Shown: one piece after another, positions 44,861 through 54,667 of the stretch
How positions within the stretch are numbered: the stretch's first letter is position 1
Layout: each line of letters starts with the position of its first letter
Source of the DNA: Sphingobacterium alkalisoli
GTDB lineage: Bacteria > Bacteroidota > Bacteroidia > Sphingobacteriales > Sphingobacteriaceae
Reading direction: 5' to 3'
DNA: 64,000 nt
Assembly (NCBI RefSeq): GCF_005049105.1
Contig: NZ_SUKA01000007.1
Location: forward strand, 186,001 to 250,000
The notes under the pieces: model-generated
What the model was told of the DNA's origin: nothing
What the model saw: the letters and a program-made list of their open reading frames with translations, nothing else
Databases searched by the model: none
Position numbers and translations under genes: made by a program

Positions 44861-45550
44861 CTATTGATATTTTTCGCTAAACCTTTTAAAGAAGTAAATA
44901 TTCCATAAGATCATCATATAACCGTATACCGCGTCCTCGACGGGTACAGTACCTATACGGATTCCCATAAAATGATCGCTATTATAATTCACGATGGGTT
45001 GGTCCAATCCAGTGCCAGTAAGCACTCCATTCACCATAAAAAAACCTGGAAGCAGTATGGTATACACAAATGACAATTTACCGATCCAGGATACCTTCGC
45101 GATAAACTTCAAATACACTAGTGATAGCCCGGTCAAAAGAAACGTGATAAACGGATATATTAAGGCTACGGTCAATAGCGCACAAACCAAGCACAGAACA
45201 ATAGCAAGGACTGAAAAATAGAAGTCTATTTTAGGCTTCCAATCCAACTCAAAGAACTTATCCAAGCAAAAGTAGGTAAACACGCAGGAGAACGGTATAC
45301 AGACAAAAAAAAGCCATTCTTCGACCGGCAAACCTAGCAAACGAACACCCAAGAGGTAGGTATCATTAAACCACCACACGCCCATCCTCGTAAACCATGC
45401 ATCCCACACAATAAACGGGATCAACACCAAAACAGCACTTTTAATAAAGGGTACAAAAAACCGATTAAACTTTATTTTAGGATGAAATGAAAAAATAAAG
45501 CAGACAATTACCGCGAAAAAATTGATCAGCAAATAAGTGTAGTGCAACAT
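44861..45550 (-). CDS. lycopene beta-cyclase, fused CrtYcd type
   Basis: This 229-residue membrane protein has about seven hydrophobic helices and two copies of the lycopene cyclase domain, marked by LPVEEWLFF and VPVEDAVYG. The carboxylates of these P-x-E-E/D motifs are characteristic of the CrtYc/CrtYd family, here fused into one chain. It should cyclise both ends of lycopene to give beta-carotene. It follows crtZ in the carotenoid operon. Confidence 0.92.
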   Translation of the reverse strand: MLHYTYLLINFFAVIVCFIFSFHPKIKFNRFFVPFIKSAVLVLIPFIVWDAWFTRMGVWWFNDTYLLGVRLLGLPVEEWLFFVCIPFSCVFTYFCLDKFFELDWKPKIDFYFSVLAIVLCLVCALLTVALIYPFITFLLTGLSLVYLKFIAKVSWIGKLSFVYTILLPGFFMVNGVLTGTGLDQPIVNYNSDHFMGIRIGTVPVEDAVYGYMMILWNIYFFKRFSEKYQ

Positions 45551-45578
45551 AATATTATACTTCTTAATTAGTTAAATA

Positions 45579-46037
45579 TTAAGCTCTTTTATTTTTAAAA
45601 TACATTTTGAAATACTTGATAGGTACCCATAAAAAGCCAAAACATTCCCCCTCCCTTTTTCCCGTATGTTTGTGATGCTGCTTGTGCGCCCTTCTAATCG
45701 CCAACAGATATGGATTTTGCGTATTTCGTAGCAGCTTAATGCGTTGATGAATGAAAATATCATGCACAAAGAAGTACGAAAACCCATATATTGTAATACC
45801 CAATCCGATATAGAACCAGTAATTGAAGCCTTGTAGCGATCCATAATACATTAATGCAAAAGCAGGAATCGCAAAAATGATAAAGAAGTAATCATTCTTC
45901 TCCACTTTTCCTTCGTGATCATGGTCATGATGATCTTTATGTAAATACCATAAGAAACCGTGCATGATATACTTATGCGTACACCATGTAAAACCTTCCA
46001 TCAGCAGAAATGTTACTACTACGATTAATACACTCAT
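45579..46037 (-). CDS. crtZ: beta-carotene hydroxylase
   Basis: This 152-residue membrane di-iron enzyme of the fatty-acid hydroxylase superfamily has the histidine boxes HKYIMH, HKDHHDHDH, HDIFIH and HKQHHKH and four membrane helices. CrtZ hydroxylates the beta-rings of beta-carotene to cryptoxanthin and zeaxanthin. It lies between the SRPBCC and lycopene cyclase genes. Confidence 0.94.
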   Translation of the reverse strand: MSVLIVVVTFLLMEGFTWCTHKYIMHGFLWYLHKDHHDHDHEGKVEKNDYFFIIFAIPAFALMYYGSLQGFNYWFYIGLGITIYGFSYFFVHDIFIHQRIKLLRNTQNPYLLAIRRAHKQHHKHTGKREGECFGFLWVPIKYFKMYFKNKRA

Positions 46038-46038
46038 A

Positions 46039-46500
46039 TCATTTTTTATTAAATTCTTTCTCTAATACTTGAAACCGGAAATCGAATATGGTTTCCAATT
46101 TCTGCTTTACAAGAAGGCGATGTACCCAATCTCCGAGCAACCCAAAAGGCAATTCATAGTCAATTATGTCCGTCATCCGTACGCCATCTTCATTTTCGGC
46201 GAAATGATGTTGGTGGTTCCACAGTTTATACGGGCCTTTTCTCTGGTAATCCGTAAAACAGACTAAAGGCATTACTTTCGTAATCTCGGTCTGCCATTTC
46301 ATGGGTATGCCCAGCAAGGGTGTAACATTATAGTCGATTAACATACCTTCATATATACCACCCTCTTCCAGTTCTGATCTAACTTTAAATTTCATTTCTG
46401 GAGGAGTTAGAACGGACAGATTCGAAGGCGAGGAAAAAAAAGCCCACGCCGTTTCAATATCCGTACACAATTGCTGTTCTCTATAGAGTAGATACCTCAT
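46039..46500 (-). CDS. SRPBCC-superfamily protein
   Basis: This 153-residue START/Bet v 1-like protein starts MRYLLYREQQLCTDIETAWAFFSSPSNL and contains YKLWNHQHHF with DIIDYELPFG. The fold has a deep hydrophobic pocket. Its place inside the carotenoid operon suggests lipid or carotenoid binding, but no enzymatic role is shown. It ends one base before crtZ. Confidence 0.82.
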   Translation of the reverse strand: MRYLLYREQQLCTDIETAWAFFSSPSNLSVLTPPEMKFKVRSELEEGGIYEGMLIDYNVTPLLGIPMKWQTEITKVMPLVCFTDYQRKGPYKLWNHQHHFAENEDGVRMTDIIDYELPFGLLGDWVHRLLVKQKLETIFDFRFQVLEKEFNKK

Positions 46501-46536
46501 ATCCGTTATTGTTATTATATTCGATTTGTAATCCTA

Positions 46537-47373
46537 TCACAACATTGCTAATTTATATTGAAAATAACTGCTCATCATCAGCGAAAGCTTCTTTCCGTTA
46601 TTAATACGTATGCGTTGATGGATGATCTTATCAGCCGGCGTACGCTTAATCTTATTAAATAAAGACACGTAATAGGTATAAGCAAGATACACACCATATT
46701 TTGCCGATGTGGGCAACATTTTGATTCCACTTAAAGCAATATCAAATTCCTCTTTGATCTCCTTCTCGATGGTCGCTTTTACTTCGCAGGTAAATGCATT
46801 CATGTCTACAGCCGGGAAATAGGTTCTTCCCAAGATATGAAAATCCTCCTTCAAGTCGCGTAAAAAATTCACCTTTTGAAAAGCCGATCCTAACTTCATC
46901 GCATATGGCTTAAGGCGTTCATACTCCGACTTATTCCCTTGCACAAAAACCTGCAGGCACATTAGGCCCACCACCTCTGCAGAGCCAAGGATATAGGTAT
47001 CGTATAATTCAGAGTTATAATCAATCTGCTTCAGATCCATTTCCATGCTTTTTAGAAAGGTATCAATCAACTCCGTGTCTATCTGATATTGATGCACCAC
47101 ATGTTGAAAAGCATTCAGTATAGGATTCAAGGAGATTTTTTCATCCAAGGCCTCCTGAGTCTGTTCTCTAAAGCGCTTCATTAATCGTTCTTTATCGTAA
47201 TTATGGAAACTATCGACAATCTCGTCAGCCAGGCGTACATAGCCGTAAATAGCATAAATAGCAGGGCGAATATCTTCATTCAAAGCCAAAATGCCCAAAG
47301 AAAAACTAGTACTGTATTTCTTTGTCGTCTCTATGCTGACTTTAAGAGACAGCTCGTCGAATAAATGTTTCAT
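46537..47373 (-). CDS. crtB: phytoene synthase
   Basis: This 278-residue squalene/phytoene synthase-family enzyme has the Asp-rich motif VRLADEIVDSF and the second motif FLRDLKEDFHILGRTYFP. It condenses two geranylgeranyl diphosphates to phytoene, the first committed step. It follows crtI and precedes the SRPBCC gene. Confidence 0.95.
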   Translation of the reverse strand: MKHLFDELSLKVSIETTKKYSTSFSLGILALNEDIRPAIYAIYGYVRLADEIVDSFHNYDKERLMKRFREQTQEALDEKISLNPILNAFQHVVHQYQIDTELIDTFLKSMEMDLKQIDYNSELYDTYILGSAEVVGLMCLQVFVQGNKSEYERLKPYAMKLGSAFQKVNFLRDLKEDFHILGRTYFPAVDMNAFTCEVKATIEKEIKEEFDIALSGIKMLPTSAKYGVYLAYTYYVSLFNKIKRTPADKIIHQRIRINNGKKLSLMMSSYFQYKLAML

Positions 47374-47389
47374 AATCTTATCTTTTCGT

Positions 47390-48862
47390 TTATAAAAAGC
47401 ATTGTTTACACACTTCGTTCGCTACAATTTTTCCAGATATGATAGATGGAGGTACCCCCGGTCCTGGCACCGTTAACTGTCCGGTGTAAAACAAGTTTTT
47501 CACCTTCTTGTTGCGCACCGCAGGTTTAAATACGGCCGTCTGTCGCAGGGTATTTGCCAATCCATAAGCATTTCCTTTAAATGCATGATAATCCTCCATA
47601 AAATCCGCAATACAAAAGCTTCTCTTGTAACGGATGCCGTCAATTAAACCTGTTGTACCCGTGTGCCTCTCCAACCTCGTAATCATCTGCTTAAAGTACT
47701 GCTCCCGAATAGATTCCCCATCATTCAATCCAGTAGCAATAGGCATCAGTAAAAAGATGTTTTCATGTCCGATTGGCGCCACCTCTGGATCGGTTTTCGA
47801 CGGACAACAAACATAGAATAACGGATTAGTAGGCCAGATTTTCTCCTCGTAAATCTCCTTAGCCTGTTGGTACAGATCGTGCTCAAAAAACAGCGTATGG
47901 TGCTTTAGATTAGGAATTCTGCGATCGAATCCCAGGTAATAGATCAGACAGGAAGGAGCAAACGTGCGAGATTCCCAATACGCTTCTCCGTAGTTTCTAT
48001 ACTCCTCATCCAACAACATCTGTTCAGTATGGTGGTAGTCAGCAGAAGAAATGATAGCATCAGCAATACAAAAATCATTGTTCACTCGGATACCACGGGC
48101 AGATCCATCCTTCACCTCAATATGTTCCACCTCCGCATTACAATGAAATTTCACACCTAGCCTTTCGGCGATCGCAGTCATGCCCTCTATAATTTTCACA
48201 AAACCACCCATAGGATACCAGGTACCCATTCTGTATCCCCCATAATTCATCAAGCTATATAAAGCAGGAATATTGTCGGGCATAGCACCCAAAAAAATAA
48301 CCGGAAATTCCATTAAAGTAACCAGTTTAGGGTGTTTGAAAAACTTACGCACAAACTGGCTAAAATCGCTTAACAAATCCAGTTTAAATGCACTTTTAGC
48401 TATTTTTAGGGATACAAATTCAAACCAAGAGTGACATGGTTTATTCACAAAATCCATCATGCCCACTTCATATTTATATTTCGCATCTGCCATAAAGCGA
48501 TCCAGCTGGACCGCTGCCCCCTCTTCAATACGATCAAATAGCGCTTTCATCTCCGTATAATCGGCAGGAAGTGCAATCACTTCATCCTCGAAAACCATCT
48601 CAAATTGTGGATTAAGCTCGACCAATTCATAGAAATCAGAAGCTTTATAACCAAAATCGTTAAAGAAATTTTCGATCACATCAGGCATCCAATACCAGCT
48701 TGGGCCCATATCAAACGTATAGCCTCTATCAGTCGTAAACTGTCTGGCCCTTCCACCCAAGGTGTTGTTTTTTTCATAGACATGTACGTCATGGCCCTCT
48801 TTTGCGGCGTATGCCGCCGCCGCAATACCTGAAAATCCAGAACCAATTATAACAATCTTCAT
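47390..48862 (-). CDS. crtI: phytoene desaturase
   Basis: This 490-residue flavoprotein has the N-terminal FAD motif IVIIGSGFSGIAAAAYAAKEGHD and the C-terminal signature FYTGQLTVPGPGVPPSIISGK. It desaturates phytoene to lycopene in several steps. It is the first biosynthetic gene after the marR gene. The order crtI-crtB followed by later steps is typical of Bacteroidota pigment operons. Confidence 0.95.
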   Translation of the reverse strand: MKIVIIGSGFSGIAAAAYAAKEGHDVHVYEKNNTLGGRARQFTTDRGYTFDMGPSWYWMPDVIENFFNDFGYKASDFYELVELNPQFEMVFEDEVIALPADYTEMKALFDRIEEGAAVQLDRFMADAKYKYEVGMMDFVNKPCHSWFEFVSLKIAKSAFKLDLLSDFSQFVRKFFKHPKLVTLMEFPVIFLGAMPDNIPALYSLMNYGGYRMGTWYPMGGFVKIIEGMTAIAERLGVKFHCNAEVEHIEVKDGSARGIRVNNDFCIADAIISSADYHHTEQMLLDEEYRNYGEAYWESRTFAPSCLIYYLGFDRRIPNLKHHTLFFEHDLYQQAKEIYEEKIWPTNPLFYVCCPSKTDPEVAPIGHENIFLLMPIATGLNDGESIREQYFKQMITRLERHTGTTGLIDGIRYKRSFCIADFMEDYHAFKGNAYGLANTLRQTAVFKPAVRNKKVKNLFYTGQLTVPGPGVPPSIISGKIVANEVCKQCFL

Positions 48863-48916
48863 AACCGATTATTTTTTACCATTTCTACTGTCTCTATTAC
48901 CTTGGATCATCGTAAA

Positions 48917-49585
48917 TCATTCCGTATTTCGGATATATTCCTTGTAGGCCACGTCCAACAGTTGTGTTGGATCCACATTTTTGTGATAAATGGGCTGGTG
49001 GAAATTCTCCAATTTATTTAGGAGATGAATAAGTTCCAATTTCTCTTTTAGATTCAGATTTCCGGTTACAATCATCGTTGCCTGACGGATTTTGTCCATC
49101 TGGTTTTCTATGGCCAGTACGCCTGCCTCCGTTATCGTAATCACTTTACTACGTTTATCTACTTCCGAATCCGTCTGTGACACCCATCCTTGCTGGATCA
49201 ATCGATTAATAATCTGTATACCAGAAGGTTTCTCATGAACATTCCGTTGTATGAGCTGCATCTTGGTCATCGCCCCGAAAGTGCGCAAATTAATTAAGTA
49301 AATAAATTCCTCCTGAGTGGAGAAGGCCGAGCCCGATATAGCCGACTTCGAATAGGATTTCGCATAGCGGTTTAACTGCACGAGCAACGTATTGATCGCA
49401 CTTTCCGGACTTCTTCCTTTCTCCTTACCTTCCCAATAGGGCTCATAAAGGGTAAACGTGGAATTATTGTCCAACAGCCATTGGATAAAGCCCTCCTTAG
49501 ATCTTGGATACAACGTGTTTTTTTCAGCTTCTTGCTCAAAATCTTCCATTAATCCAATGATATCTTTTAATAGATTATATTTCAT
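48917..49585 (-). CDS. MarR-family regulator of the carotenoid operon
   Basis: This 222-residue protein has a winged-helix MarR domain (about residues 85-180): EFIYLINLRTFGAMTKMQLIQ, SGIQIINRLIQQGWVSQ and KRSKVITITEAG. It has extra N- and C-terminal helices. It is the first gene of the leftward operon, 54 bases before crtI, so it probably regulates its own and the crt genes' transcription. The ligand is unknown. Confidence 0.85.
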   Translation of the reverse strand: MKYNLLKDIIGLMEDFEQEAEKNTLYPRSKEGFIQWLLDNNSTFTLYEPYWEGKEKGRSPESAINTLLVQLNRYAKSYSKSAISGSAFSTQEEFIYLINLRTFGAMTKMQLIQRNVHEKPSGIQIINRLIQQGWVSQTDSEVDKRSKVITITEAGVLAIENQMDKIRQATMIVTGNLNLKEKLELIHLLNKLENFHQPIYHKNVDPTQLLDVAYKEYIRNTE

Positions 49586-49610
49586 TTTTAAAAAAAATCA
49601 ATAATAGTAC

Positions 49611-49618
49611 AAATATAT
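49611..49618 (-). promoter_or_regulatory. Bacteroidota -7 promoter element for the carotenoid operon
   Basis: On the leftward strand TATATTTG matches the TAnnTTTG consensus and lies 26 bases before the marR ATG. The -33 region is only A/T-rich, so the match rests on one element. Confidence 0.45.
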
Positions 49619-49715
49619 ACTTTTTATAATAAATAAAAGTAAAAATAAACACTTATTTACAACACTTGAGAACTATTCCCCAAAAATCATCACTAGAATA
49701 GGGATATATACGCAT

Positions 49716-49754
49716 AAAAAGATAGGATGCCTTTTTGGGGCATCCTATCTTTTT
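49716..49754. terminator. strong terminator downstream of the thioredoxin-like operon
   Basis: A 16-bp perfect stem (AAAAAGATAGGATGCC and its complement) encloses a 7-base loop, with A/T-rich outer ends. It should end the leftward transcript that finishes with the gene at 49784. Confidence 0.85.
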
Positions 49755-49783
49755 ATTGGCAAACATTAACCGATCTTGCTTTA

Positions 49784-50926
49784 CTATTCTCCAAAAAGCT
49801 CTTGGAGCTTTTTGTCTAGCCCCTCGCCACGCAGATCTTTTGCAATGATCTTTCCATTGGGATCGACCAAGAAGTTCATAGGTATTGCTTTGATTTCATA
49901 GAGTACACCTGCCTCATTATCCCAACCTTTTAAATCACCTACTTGTTTCCAAGTCAAGCCATCGTCTTGGATTGCTTTTAGCCATTTTGCTTTATCGGCT
50001 GCCTTATCCATAGATACACCTAAAATTTCAAACCTATCCTTCTGGTATCTTGCATACGCTTTGACTAAATTAGGATTCTCCCTGCGGCAAGGTGCGCACC
50101 ACGATGCCCAGAAATCTACCAATACATATTTACCTCTGTAATCGGATAGCTTCACGGGATTTCCATCTATATCCGGTTGCACAAAATTAGGTGCTTCTAC
50201 GCCCTCCTGTGTTTTTTTTACGGTCGCAATTCGTGCGGCGACCTCCTTGCCCAAAATAGAATTTTGCAATGCTGGATCCAATGTAGCAAATACCTTTTCT
50301 GCCGCTACTGCATCGAACTCAGGCGGTAGCGTCGAGTTAAAAGCCATCAATGCCATGTAGCTCTTTGGGTTTTTCGACACAAAGTCCATTTTCGCATCGA
50401 TAGTTTGCTGCTGAATGATCGCAGCACGGTCCTCCAGCGTCTGGATGTATTTCGGATCTTGCTGATCCGCCAGCGATTTCGACTTGTATTCCGCATCTAA
50501 CGCATCATACTGATCATAGATTGGTTTCAACATCGCGTTCACTCTTTCATTCTCCGCATTAAGAGGGGATCCGGATATTTTTGCATTTTTGATAGAATCT
50601 GTGGACACAAATTTAATTGTTGTGCCTTCGATTAAAAACGGCAATACATCCTGTTTAGCAGGTTTTGCTGGATCAAAAGGAAGATCATCATGAATAATGC
50701 GCAAATGAGCTTCCATCGGCGAAGGAATTGTGCCCTTAAATTCAAATTTACCATTTTTGATATATACCGAATCTATCTTTGGATTTCCGCCGCTGTTTAA
50801 TCGCAAAAATGCCTTCGCAGGCTTATTCAGTTTACCTACTTGGCCTTGAATCGTATAGTTCTGCTGCGCAAACCCCAAGACCGGCAATGCACAAACTAGC
50901 ATTAAAATGCGTTTCATATTTTTCAT
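49784..50926 (-). CDS. secreted TlpA-like thioredoxin with DUF4369
   Basis: This 380-residue exported protein has a signal peptide (to GFAQQ), an N-terminal DUF4369 beta domain (about residues 24-115) and a helical middle. Its C-terminal thioredoxin domain (about 240-380) has the active site WASWCAPCRREN. It should reduce or isomerise disulfides in the periplasm or on the surface. It is the last gene of the operon, and its ATG overlaps the protease stop as TAATG. Confidence 0.92.
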   Translation of the reverse strand: MKNMKRILMLVCALPVLGFAQQNYTIQGQVGKLNKPAKAFLRLNSGGNPKIDSVYIKNGKFEFKGTIPSPMEAHLRIIHDDLPFDPAKPAKQDVLPFLIEGTTIKFVSTDSIKNAKISGSPLNAENERVNAMLKPIYDQYDALDAEYKSKSLADQQDPKYIQTLEDRAAIIQQQTIDAKMDFVSKNPKSYMALMAFNSTLPPEFDAVAAEKVFATLDPALQNSILGKEVAARIATVKKTQEGVEAPNFVQPDIDGNPVKLSDYRGKYVLVDFWASWCAPCRRENPNLVKAYARYQKDRFEILGVSMDKAADKAKWLKAIQDDGLTWKQVGDLKGWDNEAGVLYEIKAIPMNFLVDPNGKIIAKDLRGEGLDKKLQELFGE

Positions 50927-52581
50927 TACTTTATTTTTTGTGTTGTTTTCTCGTATTCTGTTCCTTTACTCAATAACTGTTTATAGCGCTTTTCATCGCG
51001 CAAAACAAGTAATGCTTCTTTAAAACTCTGATTTGCTTCGTTTCGTACCCGCGCCATGTAATCGCCACCAGTGTATAAAAGCGATCCGATCTGCGCTTTC
51101 AACTGCACATCAATGGAAGCATGTGCCGCTACATGATCTTCAGCAGGGATTTCGATCGACAGATTACGTGCATATGCCACCAATTGACCATGAACCTCAA
51201 ACGGAACCTTGAAGCGGGTATTGAAGCTGTTAAAATCAGGATACGCCTTAAGTAGAGCCGCTCTGTTTTGCTGTACGAACTCGAAACCTCCTTTTGATAC
51301 AATACCCTTGTTCATCAACTTGGACATCCAATCGCTATATACATTTGTATCAATAGGAACGAATTGGTCTGGCATAATTCCGCCACCACCATAGACAATC
51401 CTATTCGTATTTAAGGTCTTAAATTTTAAGGAATCCGAAAATTGAACATGCCCCTCTTCTACTAATTCCTTTGATTCCAATCGACGACTAAAATCCTGAA
51501 AATAATCTTCTTTTCCATTGTTATAGGGTTTCTGAATCGACCGACCTGACGGTGTGTAATAGCGGGCACCAGTCAACTGCATTTCAGAACCATCCGAAAG
51601 AGGAACAGGTCGCTGCATTAAACCTTTTCCAAAGCTGCGCCGCCCTATTACCACTGCTCTATCCCAGTCCTGTAAAGCTCCAGTCACAATTTCACTCGAC
51701 GAGGCTGTCGACTCATCGATCAAAACCACCAATTCGCCTTCGTAAAACCTACCGAATCCACCCGTAAAGTAATAATCCTTGCCGCCTTCGTTAGGCACCG
51801 AATAGAACACTATTTTTTCTTTGGGTAAAAACTCGTCTACCACACCTATTGCTGATTCCACATATCCGCCGCCGTTACTTTGCAAGTCTAAGATCAACTT
51901 TGTCATGCCTTGTTCCTGAAGCATTTTGATGGCATCATCAATCTCAGGCCTTGTCGTACGATTGAAGATAGACAATCCAATATAGCCTATCTCGCTATCT
52001 ACCATATAGCTCTCCCGCACCGATTTCTCCAAAATATTTTCGCGTACGATACTTATTGTCCGTGCTTGGCTCGCTCCTGGAGAAAGAATATCCAATACGA
52101 CTTCGGTGTCTTTATCACCACGAAGCTTCAGCATAATTTCCTTATTTCCCCAACTTTCGCCTTCAATAGATTCACCATCTATACGTACAATTTGATCGCC
52201 AACTCGTATGCCTGCACGGATCGCAGGTCCATCCGGATTGACGCCAGTTACAAACGTATTCCCGTCATTTTTTAGGAACTGAATCCCCATTCCTGCAAAA
52301 CTGCCGCTCATGGCCTCGCGCATGGCCTCAGCTTCCTCGCGGCTCGTGTAGCGCGAGTGAGGATCTAAATCAGCAATCATTGCCTTTATCGCCGCATCGA
52401 CTAAATGTTCTTCATTTACTTGATCCACGTAATTCTCCTGAATAAGCCTCAGAGCCTCTTCAAATTTGTATTTGGGGTTCATTTGTGCCTGTAAAGAAAG
52501 ACTCAAACCGATTAAGCCCACAAGCAGCCCCGTCCCTTTTCTGTTCATATGTTGTGCTAGATTAAGCTCTTTATTTTTCAT
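50926..52581 (-). CDS. S41-family C-terminal processing protease
   Basis: This 551-residue exported protease has an N-terminal helical domain (LIQENYVDQVNEEHLVDAAIKAM), a PDZ domain (about residues 90-175, GMGIQFL, AGIRVGDQIVRIDG) and the S41 core. The catalytic elements are IDESTASSSEIVTGAL and GRRSFGKGLMQ, giving a Ser-Lys dyad. CtpA-type enzymes cut proteins near their C-termini in the periplasm. It overlaps the upstream gene by 11 bases. A second start 11 codons in (MNRKGTG) is possible. Confidence 0.92.
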   Translation of the reverse strand: MKNKELNLAQHMNRKGTGLLVGLIGLSLSLQAQMNPKYKFEEALRLIQENYVDQVNEEHLVDAAIKAMIADLDPHSRYTSREEAEAMREAMSGSFAGMGIQFLKNDGNTFVTGVNPDGPAIRAGIRVGDQIVRIDGESIEGESWGNKEIMLKLRGDKDTEVVLDILSPGASQARTISIVRENILEKSVRESYMVDSEIGYIGLSIFNRTTRPEIDDAIKMLQEQGMTKLILDLQSNGGGYVESAIGVVDEFLPKEKIVFYSVPNEGGKDYYFTGGFGRFYEGELVVLIDESTASSSEIVTGALQDWDRAVVIGRRSFGKGLMQRPVPLSDGSEMQLTGARYYTPSGRSIQKPYNNGKEDYFQDFSRRLESKELVEEGHVQFSDSLKFKTLNTNRIVYGGGGIMPDQFVPIDTNVYSDWMSKLMNKGIVSKGGFEFVQQNRAALLKAYPDFNSFNTRFKVPFEVHGQLVAYARNLSIEIPAEDHVAAHASIDVQLKAQIGSLLYTGGDYMARVRNEANQSFKEALLVLRDEKRYKQLLSKGTEYEKTTQKIK

Positions 52582-54574
52582 TCTTTAAAATCTCGATAGC
52601 CAAAGACAATTCATCCATCAATTTGCTTGGACTTCCGGAGTAACCACCCGAACAATAACGTACTTTACCATCTTTAACAATAATTTTGCGCGGAATAGAA
52701 GAATCACCGAACAGCGGCACAAGTTGTTTAAAAACAAAATCCTGCTCATTTGTTCTTGGATTAACCGAGTCGTGTAATAAATTAAACTGATATCCCTCAC
52801 CCCGTACAAAATTGACCGACTTGCTTTTATAGTCTCCTGTCTGCATTGTCCCCACCATATATACTGCCACCGCTTTATCATCTTTATATTTATCGACCAA
52901 TAGCTGCATACCCGGGAAAGCCATAATACAAGGACGACACCACGTAGCCCAAAAGTCTACCACCACAATCTTTCCATTCCAATCTGCTGGCGTCACAAAA
53001 AGCCCATCAGCATTTTCTAGACGGAATGTCGGCATCGTGTAGTTGACCCAATGCTGATCGACATAAGCTCTCATTTCCGCTTTCTCCTCGTCAGATCGTA
53101 GATTAGAAACATACGCTTCATACCCCTCTTCATTTCCATTATGTTGTTTAAGATATATCGATTTCAGCTTATCAAACATCTTTGGTGTCATGGCATTCTC
53201 GCGTGCGCTCATCTCCAAGAGTGGAAGAATTTGCTTATCATCTTGCAGTCCTTCTAAAACCTGTAAGTTGATCTCATTCAACTCTGCATTGCTGTATTTA
53301 CCAGCTTCAGAAAGTTCAAAAAAATACGTTCTTGCTGCTTTATACTTCTTCAGATCATTTAACAACGAAATATGCGTAAACAGCCTGTCATCCAGCTGAT
53401 TTAACATATTGGAATCAGCTTTTGCCTTATTATTAAAATCATTGAGGTACGAACCATCGTTTTTTCTAGCCATAAGTTTAGGTAATATGGCTTCTGAAAT
53501 TTGGTATAAGGTATCTTGTCCTATCGTTTTAAACATATAGGCACGCATGATGTTCCAGCGCATCAGTTCATTTCCCGTACGGAAATCGATGTCGTCGTAT
53601 AGGGCTATAAATTTATCAAACTGCTTCGTGTCAAAATATCCAGATCCTATACCACGGTACACGGCATAATAAAGAAACCCTTGATTATTTGGATTTTCCT
53701 GCCATTCTTTTAACGGAAAGCGTTTCAAAAAATCTTCATAAGATGTGGTCGCTTGATGGATATCCGAGCTGCTCTCGATGGTATTATTATAGGCTACAAA
53801 GCGAGCTGAAGCTCCTTTGGGAAACTGCGTCATGATTCGTGACTCGATGCGCTGTGTCAATACATTATCCTTCAAACGAAATTTCGTATACTGATAAAGT
53901 TCGCCTAAAGCTTCTTCGCTTAGATTTTTATCCGCTAACGATTTATTAATAAATTGCGATGCATAAGCATTGAAGTCGCTTCCCAAAGCAAGTTGCTGTA
54001 GCCTTAATAAAGTCTCAAAGTACTTCAAATACTGCTCGCCGGATAAAGCTTGTTCTTTCACCGCTAACGCTTTGAGGTAGCCTGCGTCGAGCGGAGCTGG
54101 ATCTACAGTATAGTATCCAAATGTACCACCTGCAGCGATTTCAGGAGCTTGAAAGGCCGCTTCGCCTAGATAAGCACCTGGTATGGGATTGCCTTGCATA
54201 TCTGCTAATGCGACAGCATATCCTTTATTGTTGTTGTTATCGAAAACATCCGGCTGGTTGATGTCGCCTTGAAAAAACTTGACACCGATTAAGGCCGTGC
54301 TAGGCATGACTGCAACTTGTACAGTCCACAGCCCTTCCTCATTCTTCACCATTTTCAGGCTTTCGCGCTTCCAACGAAAATTATCATAGATAAAGAGTGC
54401 AGCTTGTACTTCATCACTAAACTCCAAATCTTTATTCCGCGCATCATATACGATTTGAAGGGCCTCTCCACCTTTAGGCTGTCTCTGTTTAAAAACACTG
54501 CTATCGTATCGAGGCTGAGCATACAATGTCGCCTGGGCCATTAACAACAGTAAAAGAATCATCTGCTTTTTCAT
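52571..54574 (-). CDS. large secreted TlpA-like thioredoxin-domain protein
   Basis: This protein of about 667 residues is read from the ATG at 54574, which gives a clean signal peptide (MKKQMILLLLLMAQATLYAQ). A long N-terminal region, including a strand-rich part and a helical repeat-like part, precedes a C-terminal thioredoxin domain (about residues 525-665) with the active site FWATWCRPC. It belongs to the large TlpA-type proteins common beside SusC/SusD pairs in Sphingobacteriaceae. The partner substrate is unknown. Confidence 0.88.
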   Translation of the reverse strand: MKKQMILLLLLMAQATLYAQPRYDSSVFKQRQPKGGEALQIVYDARNKDLEFSDEVQAALFIYDNFRWKRESLKMVKNEEGLWTVQVAVMPSTALIGVKFFQGDINQPDVFDNNNNKGYAVALADMQGNPIPGAYLGEAAFQAPEIAAGGTFGYYTVDPAPLDAGYLKALAVKEQALSGEQYLKYFETLLRLQQLALGSDFNAYASQFINKSLADKNLSEEALGELYQYTKFRLKDNVLTQRIESRIMTQFPKGASARFVAYNNTIESSSDIHQATTSYEDFLKRFPLKEWQENPNNQGFLYYAVYRGIGSGYFDTKQFDKFIALYDDIDFRTGNELMRWNIMRAYMFKTIGQDTLYQISEAILPKLMARKNDGSYLNDFNNKAKADSNMLNQLDDRLFTHISLLNDLKKYKAARTYFFELSEAGKYSNAELNEINLQVLEGLQDDKQILPLLEMSARENAMTPKMFDKLKSIYLKQHNGNEEGYEAYVSNLRSDEEKAEMRAYVDQHWVNYTMPTFRLENADGLFVTPADWNGKIVVVDFWATWCRPCIMAFPGMQLLVDKYKDDKAVAVYMVGTMQTGDYKSKSVNFVRGEGYQFNLLHDSVNPRTNEQDFVFKQLVPLFGDSSIPRKIIVKDGKVRYCSGGYSGSPSKLMDELSLAIEILKNEK

Positions 54575-54667
54575 CAAAATATATTTTTTCTTTTTAACGA
54601 TCATCATGCTCTCATGCATTTATACTACAAAGGTTTATGTGGTATACGCATGAGAGATTTGTATTTG

